A stretch of 50,455 bases of DNA, taken from NCBI GenBank assembly GCA_001820175.1, contig MHOT01000001.1, forward strand, positions 1 through 50,455, in the 5' to 3' direction. The position numbers and the translations under genes were made by a program. Of this stretch, positions 33,215-39,998 are shown in pieces (positions within the stretch are counted from its first letter, which is position 1; the number at the start of each line of letters is the position of its first letter). Origin of the DNA: Candidatus Staskawiczbacteria bacterium RIFCSPHIGHO2_02_FULL_42_22. GTDB taxonomy: Bacteria > Patescibacteriota > Minisyncoccia > Minisyncoccales > Staskawiczbacteraceae. Below the pieces are notes generated by a model. It did no database searches. It saw only the letters and a program-made list of their open reading frames with translations, and was not told the origin of the DNA.

Positions 33215-33215
33215 T
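33117..33215. repeat. Palindrome W-F
   Basis: ATCAACGAATAACGAATT at 33117 pairs with GATTCGTTATTCGTTGAT ending at 33215, around a GC-rich centre (CTGCGGGGAGTCCCTGCGGG). It ends seven bases before the next start codon. Confidence 0.82.
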
Positions 33216-33221
33216 ATCTTT

Positions 33222-33707
33222 ATGAAAATTGCCATCGTTTCCGACACTCACGATAACATGGCCAACTTTAATAAAGTCATTGATTTTTTGAATGCACAAA
33301 AAATTACCACCATGCTTCACTGCGGAGATATTTGTAATCAAGAAACCGTCAACGAAGCGATTAAAAATTTTAACGGGGAAATATTATTTGTCAAAGGAAA
33401 TGGGGATTATGATTTGAAAAATTATAAAGACATGATGGAAATTGAGGCGGGGGGTGATGTAAAAAAGGGGCTTGGGCCAAAAAAAATTGCGTTTATCCAT
33501 TATCCGGAACTTGCCAGAAAACTAGCCGAGTCGGGGAAGTATGATATAGTATTTTACGGCCACACCCATAAGCCCTGGGAAGAGAAAGTAGGGAATTGTC
33601 GACTGGTAAACCCCGGAGAGTTGGCCGGCCAGCGTTTCAAGCCCTGTTTTGCTATATATGATACTGAAACCGATAATCTGGAACTTAAAATTTTGGAGAA
33701 GATGTAA
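33222..33707 (+). CDS. YfcE/MJ0936-type metallophosphoesterase
   Basis: A 161-residue calcineurin-like phosphodiesterase of the YfcE/MJ0936 group. Metal ligands appear in order: SDTHDN (D8, H10), CGDIC (D38), GNGDYD (the usual GNCD/GNHD), an isolated HYPE and GHTHKPW. NPGELAGQR replaces the common NPGS. Family members hydrolyse phosphodiesters such as 2',3'-cAMP or bis-pNPP in vitro, and the natural substrate is unknown. It is followed by a terminator at 33728. Confidence 0.9.
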   Translation: MKIAIVSDTHDNMANFNKVIDFLNAQKITTMLHCGDICNQETVNEAIKNFNGEILFVKGNGDYDLKNYKDMMEIEAGGDVKKGLGPKKIAFIHYPELARKLAESGKYDIVFYGHTHKPWEEKVGNCRLVNPGELAGQRFKPCFAIYDTETDNLELKILEKM

Positions 33708-33727
33708 TTTTAGATATTAGAATAGAT

Positions 33728-33754
33728 AAAACACCAGTAACTTTGGTGTTTTTG
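33728..33754 (+). terminator. Terminator after the phosphodiesterase gene
   Basis: AAAACACC..GGTGTTTTT forms a short stem with flanking A and T tracts, 20 bases after the stop. Confidence 0.72.
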
Positions 33755-33764
33755 TTTTTGCCAC

Positions 33765-33793
33765 TTGACATCACTTCTTTTATTTAGTATACT
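33765..33793 (+). promoter_or_regulatory. Promoter for the 33848 gene
   Basis: TTGACA at 33765-33770, 17 bases, TATACT at 33788-33793: a near-consensus promoter 55 bases ahead of ATG 33848. Confidence 0.8.
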
Positions 33794-33847
33794 CACAATT
33801 ACATACTTTTTTAAAAAGTATTAATTAAAAGTTAAATAACATATTTT

Positions 33848-34228
33848 ATGGAAGATTTAAAATTTGAAAGATTCACGAAAATTGGAGGTAGATTTAGCAA
33901 TAAAATAAGTTTAAATAAAGCAGGTGGTTTTGGTTTTTCTTCTGGCTTCTTTAAGAAAAACAATATTAGTAAATATCCATATGTTATTATATTTTATTCA
34001 AAAAGGCCTATGGCAGTTGGGTTTTCTTTTTCGAAAGAACCAAAAGAAGGTGCGTTTAAAATTACTTTTTCAAATAGTAACACGGCATCAGTAAGCCCGA
34101 ATTCTTTTATGCGTGCTTATGAAATTAATGCAAAAGATTATTATGGTAAATATGAACCCCATCAACAGAAAATTAATGAAGGAGAGAATGTTTTTTATAT
34201 TCTGTTAGAGAAAAAAAATAAGGACTAG
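33848..34228 (+). CDS. Hypothetical protein, unknown function (126 aa)
   Basis: Not recognised. The sequence is soluble, rich in Phe, Tyr, Lys and Ser, and has alternating-strand character (KYPYVIIFYSKRPMAVGFSF, GAFKITFSNSNTASVSP, ENVFYILLEKK), which suggests a small beta-rich domain. There is no signal peptide or membrane span. It is a single-gene unit with its own consensus promoter and terminator in an AT-rich patch that also contains the 34546 hypothetical, so the patch may be imported. Confidence 0.75.
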   Translation: MEDLKFERFTKIGGRFSNKISLNKAGGFGFSSGFFKKNNISKYPYVIIFYSKRPMAVGFSFSKEPKEGAFKITFSNSNTASVSPNSFMRAYEINAKDYYGKYEPHQQKINEGENVFYILLEKKNKD

Positions 34229-34231
34229 AAA

Positions 34232-34261
34232 TCAAAAAAACCGTTGAATACGGTTTTTTTG
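34232..34261. terminator. Terminator after the 33848 gene
   Basis: AAAAAAACCG-ttgaata-CGGTTTTTTT is a compact stem with A and T tracts on both sides, four bases past the stop. Confidence 0.85.
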
Positions 34262-34545
34262 ATAAATATTGACGTAAAAGATAGCGATTACTTTTGGAAA
34301 GGTTGCGCTATCAAGTACGCGCCTTTCGGCTTTTTTAATAATAACAGATTTGGCGTAGAAGGCAATGATTATTTAACCGAGTTCAACAATCAATTGCAAC
34401 ACCCGTGTAATTTAAGTTCATTTTAGTGGCCACGTTAAAGATTTTTTAAGCTTATTTCCCATTACAATTAATAGAAATGTGATCTCAATAGCTTTTTCCC
34501 TTCAGAAGTGTTGCAATTGATTGTTGAATTCAGCTTACAAGTAAT
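34262..34545. other. AT-rich gap with a 23-base inverted repeat
   Basis: GTTCAACAATCAATTGCAAC (34381-34400) is repeated in inverse orientation ending at 34531, about 100 bases later. A smaller pair, GATAGCG/CGCTATC, lies near 34280-34313. A 60-codon open frame spans 34244-34426, but it begins inside the terminator and has no ribosome-binding site. It may be a fragment of a lost mobile element, but nothing in it is recognisable. Confidence 0.5.
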
Positions 34546-34884
34546 ATGAATAAAAAAGTGAAAACATTTAATTTTCCACCGCCCGATAAATTCAAAATTA
34601 ATGAAGCTAATTTTGAATTAAAACTAGGAAAATTTGAAAAAAAATTAAAAAATGAGTTTTCATTTGATGATGTTTTTAGATTAGTTCCAATGGTAATATT
34701 TTATCCCCCAGTTAATAGTTTTTGGTTTTTATCTACTCAACAAATGGAAATTGTTTATTTTGGTTATTGCATTTTTATGGTATTTACATTAGTCAATAAG
34801 GTATTCAATAATATACCTAGAAAAAATAATCCAAAAAATTTTATAGAGGATCTAAAAAAATCAAGCAAAGAGCATGGTGAGTAA
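34546..34884 (+). CDS. Hypothetical small membrane protein (112 aa)
   Basis: Not recognised. Residues 1-42 are charged and soluble (FKINEANFELKLGKFEKKL). Residues about 45-95 contain two hydrophobic stretches, RLVPMVIFYPPVNSFWFL and IVYFGYCIFMVFTLVNKVF, consistent with a hairpin in the membrane, then a basic tail. It begins 14 bases after the end of the inverted repeat. Coding is supported by length and composition only. Confidence 0.6.
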   Translation: MNKKVKTFNFPPPDKFKINEANFELKLGKFEKKLKNEFSFDDVFRLVPMVIFYPPVNSFWFLSTQQMEIVYFGYCIFMVFTLVNKVFNNIPRKNNPKNFIEDLKKSSKEHGE

Positions 34885-34896
34885 TAGTTTTTCCCT

Positions 34897-35013
34897 CGTC
34901 ATTGTGAGGGGGCGCGCCGCCGAAGCAATTTTCGATTATTAGCAAGATTGCCGCGTCGCCCCGCTTACGATCGGGGCTCCTCGCAATGACGGTGGGGGTG
35001 TGGGGGTTACGCC
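34897..35013. repeat. Composite CGTCATTGCGAGG element, copy E4
   Basis: Ends CGTCATTGTGAGG and CCTCGCAATGACGG with internal GAAGCAAT/ATTGCCGCGTCGC pair, and a right arm GGGGGTTAC. It lies between the small membrane protein and the promoter at 35022. Confidence 0.8.
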
Positions 35014-35021
35014 ACAAGAGA

Positions 35022-35050
35022 TTGACATTATTTATTAATAAGTGTAAAAA
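35022..35050 (+). promoter_or_regulatory. Promoter for the GC-rich 83-residue gene
   Basis: TTGACA at 35022-35027, 17 bases, TAAAAA at 35045-35050. The -10 box is imperfect. The transcript would carry a 100-base GC-rich leader. Confidence 0.55.
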
Positions 35051-35151
35051 TAGCCCACAGGGGGTAACCTAAAAGATGGTAGCATTCCTGACGTTTGCCA
35101 GTGGAGGCAGGTGGTATCTAGGAGGTGCTATGCTTTTTTGAGGAGGGAAGC

Positions 35152-35403
35152 GTGACACGGGAAGAGGTGTTCAGAAAAATTGGGGAGGTTGGCCTCCCTG
35201 AAGACACGGATGTAACGCTGAAGGCACTGCTAGCTCTGGGGGCGAACCCTTCTGATGTCCTACAGATTTCTGAAGGATTCAAAACCGTCTTGAAGGGCTG
35301 GCAAGTTGCCCGAGGCGAAGCAGATTCCCTGAGCAGGGAAGTGGAGATTCTGCGCCGCCGCCTGGCGGATCTGGAGAAACACCGTGTTTCTCATGTGGCA
35401 TGA
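35152..35403 (+). CDS. GC-rich orphan small protein with coiled coil (83 aa)
   Basis: Not recognised. Start chosen at GTG 35152 because GAGGAGG lies ideally before it. An in-frame GTG at 35125 is possible but overlaps a separate three-codon frame (ATG 35130, stop at 35139-35141). The N-terminal half reads like a small helical domain (TREEVFRKIGEVGLPEDTDV, LKALLALGANPSDVLQI). The second half, SLSREVEILRRRLADLEKH, is a leucine-heptad coiled coil. Base composition is GC-rich like the 26200 gene and unlike its neighbours. It is followed by a perfect 30-base terminator palindrome. Confidence 0.75.
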   Translation: MTREEVFRKIGEVGLPEDTDVTLKALLALGANPSDVLQISEGFKTVLKGWQVARGEADSLSREVEILRRRLADLEKHRVSHVA

Positions 35404-35450
35404 TGCCTCGATTGTTGCGGAGGACCCCTCTTGCAACCAAATGTATTCGA

Positions 35451-35488
35451 AAGCTCGGCAGAACATGTTCTGCCGAGCTTAAATTTTT
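35451..35488 (+). terminator. Perfect-palindrome terminator of the GC-rich small gene
   Basis: AAGCTCGGCAGAACA is followed at once by its exact reverse complement, then AAATTTTT. Fifteen pairs without mismatch make it the strongest terminator in the window. Confidence 0.88.
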
Positions 35489-35497
35489 AATGGCGGA

Positions 35498-35748
35498 GTA
35501 ACTGCTCACTGGCTTCCAACCAACCACCATACCCCAGGCGTCATTGCGAGGCCGGAGACGGGGCGAATTTGTTGCGACAAATTACGCCTCGCGTCTGGCC
35601 AGCCGTGGCAATCCCTGTTCGTTTTAGTGGTGGAGATTGCCGCGTCGCGTGCGCGCTCCTGAGTCGGGATTTTCCCGCCTTTCGGGCGGGAGAAATCTCG
35701 CGACTTTACGCAATGACGGGAGGTGTAACATGTCCAGTGAGCAGTTAC
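35498..35748. repeat. Composite CGTCATTGCGAGG element with GTAACTGCTCACTGG arms, copy E5
   Basis: Outer arms GTAACTGCTCACTGG (35498-35512) and CCAGTGAGCAGTTAC (35734-35748) enclose an E unit. Inside it sits the GGGGCGAATTTGTTGC module also found in P1. Its right part repeats the hairpin block seen at the start of the window. The same arms bound the copy at 46587-46733. This fills most of the 418-base gap ahead of secD. Confidence 0.88.
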
Positions 35749-35759
35749 ATGGCGGACTC

Positions 35760-35788
35760 TTGCAAATTTTCATAAAACTGTTTACAAT
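35760..35788 (+). promoter_or_regulatory. Promoter for secD
   Basis: TTGCAA at 35760-35765, 17 bases, TACAAT at 35783-35788, 33 bases ahead of ATG 35822 and 11 bases from the end of repeat E5. Confidence 0.65.
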
Positions 35789-35821
35789 AAAAAATCAGTT
35801 TTTTTGAATCTCATTCATTTT

Positions 35822-37243
35822 ATGCAACAAAAATATCTCATTTTTATTGCGATTGCGATTCTGGCCATTTTGGCTGGTAATTTTGCGTATCCTAATTATG
35901 TTGACCGGGGAGTCGACTTTTTAAATGCCAAATTTTCCTGGCACTTGCCGCATATGTGGCAAAAGCCCTATGTGCTTGGTTTGGATTTGCAGGGTGGTGT
36001 TAATTTGGTCTACCAAGCAGATCTTACTGCCGTGGAAGACAAGTCCGGGGCCATGGCCGGGCTTCGCGACGTCATTGAGCGAAGAATTAATTTATTCGGC
36101 GTTTCCGAACCCGTGGTGCAAATTCAGGGTCAGGATAGGTTGCTGGTTGAGTTGCCGGGAGTCAAGGATGTCAAACAAGCTATTGAGATGATCGGCCAAA
36201 CCCCGTATTTGGAATTTGACGAAGCGCGCACCGAAGCCGAGACCCAGAAAATCTTAGACAAAATAAAAGAGGTGCAAGTAGCCCAGGAAAAAAACGAAGA
36301 TATTCAAAAAATAGAGGACTGGGAATTGGCGCTTCAAAATCCCTACATTAAGCCAACGGAATTAAACGGAAAATATTTGTCAAAGGCCACGGTGCTCTTT
36401 GACCAAATTACCTTCAAACCCCAAATTCAGCTTCAGTTCAACAGTGAAGGGGCAAAATTATTTGAAGATATTACGGCTCGAAACATCGGTAAACCCTTGG
36501 CCATTTTACTGGATGGCGCTTCTATTATAGATACCACCGGCGATAACATTATTGATCAAAATGATTTATACGCCCCGATTATTCAAGACAAAATTAGCGG
36601 GGGCACGGCCGTTATTACGGGCGACACCAGTGCTGCGGTTGCCAATAACATTGCCCGGCGCCTAAATTCAGGGGCTCTGCCCGTAAAAATCGGCAGCCCG
36701 ATTTCCCAGGAAACCGTGGGTCCATTGCTGGGGAGCGAGTCATTGCAAAAATCCCTGTGGGCGGGGATATACGGTTTGGTTGCTGTAATGTTGTTTATGA
36801 TTATTTTCTACCGTCTGCCCGGACTCATTGCTTCTGTGGCACTTTTAATTTACGTTGCGGTTACGCTTTCTATATTTAAGTTAATACCAATTACCCTAAC
36901 GCTGGCCGGAATTGGGGGTTTCGTTTTATCTATTGGCATGGCGGTGGATGCCAACATTTTAATTTTTGCCAGAATGAAAGAGGAAATCAAGCGAGGAAAG
37001 GGTTTGTCATTGGCAATTAAAGAAGGATTTTCCCGCGCCTGGCCGTCTATTCGCGACAGCAATATAAACTCGTTGATTGTGTGCGCCATTTTATTTATTT
37101 TTTCCACGTCTTTCATTAAAGGTTTTGCATTAACGCTTTCTTTGGGTATTATTGTATCACTGTTTTCCGCCATTTTTATTACCCGTATTCTATTAATGGT
37201 ATTTGTCGGGCCACGGCTGGAAAAATTCAAGTGGCTTTTATAA
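35822..37243 (+). CDS. secD: Protein-export membrane protein SecD
   Basis: SecD, 473 residues, an RND-related membrane subunit that uses proton motive force to pull exported proteins away from SecYEG. An N-terminal span (YLIFIAIAILAILAGNFAY) is followed by the P1 head with LGLDLQGGVNLVYQ and RINLFGVSEPVVQ. Five further spans include the signature GGFVLSIGMAVDANILIFARMKEE (split here as GMAVDANILIF and ARMKEE). ATG 35822 is chosen over TTG 35804. It is followed after a palindrome by secF, as usual; no YajC gene is seen. Confidence 0.95.
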   Translation: MQQKYLIFIAIAILAILAGNFAYPNYVDRGVDFLNAKFSWHLPHMWQKPYVLGLDLQGGVNLVYQADLTAVEDKSGAMAGLRDVIERRINLFGVSEPVVQIQGQDRLLVELPGVKDVKQAIEMIGQTPYLEFDEARTEAETQKILDKIKEVQVAQEKNEDIQKIEDWELALQNPYIKPTELNGKYLSKATVLFDQITFKPQIQLQFNSEGAKLFEDITARNIGKPLAILLDGASIIDTTGDNIIDQNDLYAPIIQDKISGGTAVITGDTSAAVANNIARRLNSGALPVKIGSPISQETVGPLLGSESLQKSLWAGIYGLVAVMLFMIIFYRLPGLIASVALLIYVAVTLSIFKLIPITLTLAGIGGFVLSIGMAVDANILIFARMKEEIKRGKGLSLAIKEGFSRAWPSIRDSNINSLIVCAILFIFSTSFIKGFALTLSLGIIVSLFSAIFITRILLMVFVGPRLEKFKWLL

Positions 37244-37245
37244 CA

Positions 37246-37347
37246 GCGATCCTAATTTACGAATATCATCCGAATGATCCGAATAAAAACTTCTAGGTGA
37301 CGTTATTCGGAACATTCGGATGTAGATTTGGATCATTCGGATCGCAT
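37246..37347. repeat. Word palindrome W-G (ATCCGAATGATCC words)
   Basis: GCGATCC, CATCCGAATGATCCGAATAA on the left faces TTATTCGGAACATTCGGATG and GGATCATTCGGATCGC on the right. It fills the gap between secD and secF. Confidence 0.78.
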
Positions 37348-37352
37348 ATCAA

Positions 37353-38258
37353 ATGTTTTCTTTCACTAAATATTCAAAATTCTACTACCTTTTTTCGGGA
37401 GTATTAATTATTGCTTCCATAGTTTCTTTGGCGGTCTTTGGTTTGAAATTCGGCATCGAGTTTACCGGAGGAAGCACGATGGAAGTTAATTTCACAGAGG
37501 AACGTCCCGCAAATTCAACCATATCAGAAGCGTTGGCCGAATTTAACTTGGGAGAAATCGTGGTGCAGCCAACAGGAGACAAAGGAGCAATACTGCAGTT
37601 TAAAGGCGTTGATGAGGCGACTCATCAAAAAGTGCTGGAAAAATTACAGTCGGTATCTGGCTTGGAAGAAAAAAGTTTTCAGTATATTGGTCCATCGGTG
37701 GGTAATGAATTGAAAAATAAAACACAGATTGCCATCGCCTTGGCGCTGGTGGCTATCACGCTATACATTGCTTTTGCCTTCCGTAAAGTTTCCCGGCCCG
37801 TATCTTCTTGGAAATATGGAATGACTTCACTGGTTGCGCTCTTTCACGATATCATAATTCCCCTGGGGGCATTTTCTTTATTGGGGCATTTTTATCATAC
37901 ACAAATTACTATTCCTATTATTGCGGCCCTTTTGACCATTATTGGTTTTTCAGTGCACGACACCATTGTCATTTTTGACAGGATCAGGGAAAATATTTTA
38001 CAGAAAGGCACCGCTTTATTCAGCCAAACCGTTGACATGAGTTTACAGCAAACGATCGGGCGATCTATTAGTACCGTGGTCACGGTTTTAATTGTAATGT
38101 TTGCGTTATTCTTTTTTGGCGGAGAAACATTAAAATACTTTTCGTTATCACTGATCATCGGCGTGGCCTCCGGGGCATATTCTTCTATTTTTATTGCCGC
38201 GCCCCTGCTGGTAACCTGGCATAACTGGAGCGAAAAAAGAGCGCAAAAAAGAGGATAA
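37353..38258 (+). CDS. secF: Protein-export membrane protein SecF
   Basis: SecF, 301 residues, partner of SecD in the membrane export complex. After a first span, the head domain has FGLKFGIEFTGGSTMEVNF. The membrane domain carries the family motif GFSVHDTIVIFDRIRENI (about 204-221) and LQQTIGRSISTVVTVLIVMFA. Length is typical. It lies 109 bases after secD, with a palindrome in between; the same promoter probably serves both genes. Confidence 0.95.
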   Translation: MFSFTKYSKFYYLFSGVLIIASIVSLAVFGLKFGIEFTGGSTMEVNFTEERPANSTISEALAEFNLGEIVVQPTGDKGAILQFKGVDEATHQKVLEKLQSVSGLEEKSFQYIGPSVGNELKNKTQIAIALALVAITLYIAFAFRKVSRPVSSWKYGMTSLVALFHDIIIPLGAFSLLGHFYHTQITIPIIAALLTIIGFSVHDTIVIFDRIRENILQKGTALFSQTVDMSLQQTIGRSISTVVTVLIVMFALFFFGGETLKYFSLSLIIGVASGAYSSIFIAAPLLVTWHNWSEKRAQKRG

Positions 38259-38276
38259 AAAATAGTAAAAAAATGG

Positions 38277-38391
38277 GCTTGACCCCGCACCACTTTCACT
38301 AAATAATGATAAGCAGGTTTCATAGCATTGTTAGCTAAAAAGTATTATAAACACATCTTAAATATCTTGTGAAAGTGGTGCGGGGTTGACA
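38277..38391. repeat. Inverted repeat W-H overlapping the sigma-like gene promoter
   Basis: GACCCCGCACCACTTTCAC at 38281-38299 has its complement GTGAAAGTGGTGCGGGGT ending near 38387, with about 70 AT-rich bases between. The right arm runs directly into TTGACA, the -35 box of the next gene. Confidence 0.82.
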
Positions 38392-38414
38392 TATTTTTTA
38401 TGGTATGTTAAACT
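38386..38414 (+). promoter_or_regulatory. Promoter for the sigma-region-4/HARE gene
   Basis: TTGACA at 38386-38391, 17 bases, TAAACT at 38409-38414, 23 bases before ATG 38438. The -35 box is the end of the inverted repeat W-H. Confidence 0.75.
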
Positions 38415-38437
38415 CAATTTAACGATATATATTACCT

Positions 38438-39463
38438 ATGAATAATCTTAATTACTCGCAACTTTACGCTAAAATCACCAAGGGCTTAACTCCCAAAACA
38501 AAAGATATTTTTGACCGGCGCTTTGGAGTTAAAACCGGCAAGGTGGAAACCCTTGAGTCCATTGGAACAAGCATGGGCATTACCCGCGAACGGGTTCGCC
38601 AAATAGAAGAGGTGGGTTTTACTCATGTCAGAAAAAACCACCAAGATGTGCTTGATAAAGTATTTGCTGAATTTGAACAATACTTTGAACAAAAGGGCGG
38701 TTTTAAAAAAGAAGACGCGGTGCTCACTGAATTAGGGGGCTTAAAAAACAAGGCCGCGGTGTTGTTTTTCCTTACGCTAGGAGAACAGTTCAAAAGGGTT
38801 TGCGAGAAAAAGGATTATGCTTATTTCTGGTCAACCATTGATGAGCCGGAAAAAAAAGTTAAAGAGACGTTAAATTCCCTGGCCCAGGATTTGCAAAAAC
38901 ATGCCAACCCCTTGCCAAAGCAAGAAATGATGGCCAGCTTTGCTTTAAGCCATAATCTAAGCAACGAGGCACTGGAATCGTACCTTGAGGTTTCAAAGAG
39001 AATTCAAACTAATAAAGAAGGGAAATTTGGATTAATTGAGTGGCCCGAAATCCGGCCGCGGAGCGTCAAGGACAAGGCCTTCTTGGTATTTAAAAAACAC
39101 CAAAAACCGTTGCACTTCAGGGAAATTACCACGTTAATAGATTCACTGGAAATCAACCAAGCTACTAAAAAAACGCATCCTCAAACGGTTCACAATGAAT
39201 TAATTAAAGACCCACGGTTTGTGTTGGTGGGCAGGGGAATGTACGCGCTTGGCGAATGGGGGTATGTACCCGGAACCATTAAAGATATTATTTCCAGTGT
39301 GCTTAAAGAAAAACCGACCCTGGCAAAAGAGGATATCGTAAAAGAAGTTCTGTCACAGCGGTTCGTGGAAAAAAATACCGTTTTGATTAAACTGAACGAC
39401 AAGAAATATTTCCAAAAAGATCCCGAGGGAAAATATTTTTCCGTGGAAACCCAGACGGCATAA
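38438..39463 (+). CDS. Sigma-70 region 4-like and HARE-HTH domain protein
   Basis: A 341-residue transcription-related protein. Residues about 20-70 form a sigma-70 region 4 helix-turn-helix: TKDIFDRRFGVKTGKVETLE, then IGTSMGITRERVRQIEEVG, the element that normally contacts the -35 box. A helical middle follows. Residues about 210-280 fit a HARE-HTH domain, known from RNA polymerase delta subunit and restriction enzymes (KDKAFLVFKKHQKPLHFREI, then GRGMYALGEWGY). No sigma region 2 is present, so it cannot open promoters alone. It may be an accessory RNA polymerase factor. Monocistronic with its own promoter and terminator. Confidence 0.85.
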   Translation: MNNLNYSQLYAKITKGLTPKTKDIFDRRFGVKTGKVETLESIGTSMGITRERVRQIEEVGFTHVRKNHQDVLDKVFAEFEQYFEQKGGFKKEDAVLTELGGLKNKAAVLFFLTLGEQFKRVCEKKDYAYFWSTIDEPEKKVKETLNSLAQDLQKHANPLPKQEMMASFALSHNLSNEALESYLEVSKRIQTNKEGKFGLIEWPEIRPRSVKDKAFLVFKKHQKPLHFREITTLIDSLEINQATKKTHPQTVHNELIKDPRFVLVGRGMYALGEWGYVPGTIKDIISSVLKEKPTLAKEDIVKEVLSQRFVEKNTVLIKLNDKKYFQKDPEGKYFSVETQTA

Positions 39464-39483
39464 GATATTATAGGATGTTATTT

Positions 39484-39515
39484 AAAAAGGCGCCCCCGCG
39501 GGGGCGCCTTTTTTT
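39484..39515 (+). terminator. Terminator after the sigma/HARE gene
   Basis: GGCGCCCCCGCGGGGGCGCC is a perfect ten-pair palindrome followed by TTTTTTT, 20 bases past the stop. Confidence 0.92.
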
Positions 39516-39533
39516 GCGCAATAGGTTGATGCA

Positions 39534-39561
39534 TTGATTTTGGGTTTTATGGGAGTATAAT
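39534..39561 (+). promoter_or_regulatory. Promoter for the membrane/ATPase set
   Basis: TTGATT at 39534-39539, 16 bases, consensus TATAAT at 39556-39561, 24 bases ahead of ATG 39585. Confidence 0.65.
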
Positions 39562-39584
39562 AAAGGTAATTTAAATTTTAGCCC

Positions 39585-39815
39585 ATGATTATTTACTTTT
39601 TTTGGGGAAGCATCGCTTTACTTATAGCAACCCTCATTTTTTATGCGGTTTTCTTTGCTTTGGCCAACTATTGGAAAGAGACCCCAGTAAATTTGGTGGT
39701 TGTTCCACTGCTGTACACTTTCGATTTTTTCATCATTGGTTTTGTGGTCATTGCATCGCTTTCCATTTTTTTCCAATACTTACCAGATATTATCAAAGTG
39801 GCCGGCTCATCCTAA
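39585..39815 (+). CDS. Small two-span membrane protein
   Basis: A 76-residue protein with two hydrophobic spans, IIYFFWGSIALLIATLIFYAV and LVVVPLLYTFDFFIIGFVVIA, joined by a short loop around NYWKETPVN. Not recognised by family. It has a good promoter and leads a three-gene set with the 460-residue membrane protein and the HerA/TraD-like ATPase, so it is a candidate subunit of the same machine. Confidence 0.75.
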   Translation: MIIYFFWGSIALLIATLIFYAVFFALANYWKETPVNLVVVPLLYTFDFFIIGFVVIASLSIFFQYLPDIIKVAGSS

Positions 39816-39981
39816 ATTTGAAATTTGAAATTTGAAATTTGAAATTTGAAATTTGAAATTTGAAATCAATTTGAAATATTTGAATTTAAAATAATTAAAT
39901 CGGTCAATATTTTGCTTTGTCAAAATGTTGACACCTAATTATTGAAAATTGAAAATTGAAAATTGAAAATTCAATTTCAAA
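39814..39981. repeat. Word palindrome W-J (AAATTTG and ATTGAAA words)
   Basis: About seven tandem AAATTTG heptamers from 39814 are answered by ATTGAAA heptamers from 39941, with TTGACAAAGCAAAATATTGACC-like complementary pieces between. It spans the stop codon of the small membrane gene and ends just before ATG 39999. Confidence 0.85.
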
Positions 39982-39998
39982 CTTTTTTTGAAATTGTT

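Noticed and set aside
34244..34426. Open frame of 60 codons after the 33848 gene
   Set aside because: It starts inside a terminator stem, lacks a ribosome-binding site and has no recognisable domain. A gene remnant cannot be excluded.
39814..39981. Possible CRISPR array in the AAATTTG tandem repeats
   Set aside because: Units are seven bases with no spacers, and no cas genes are near. It is a tandem word palindrome.
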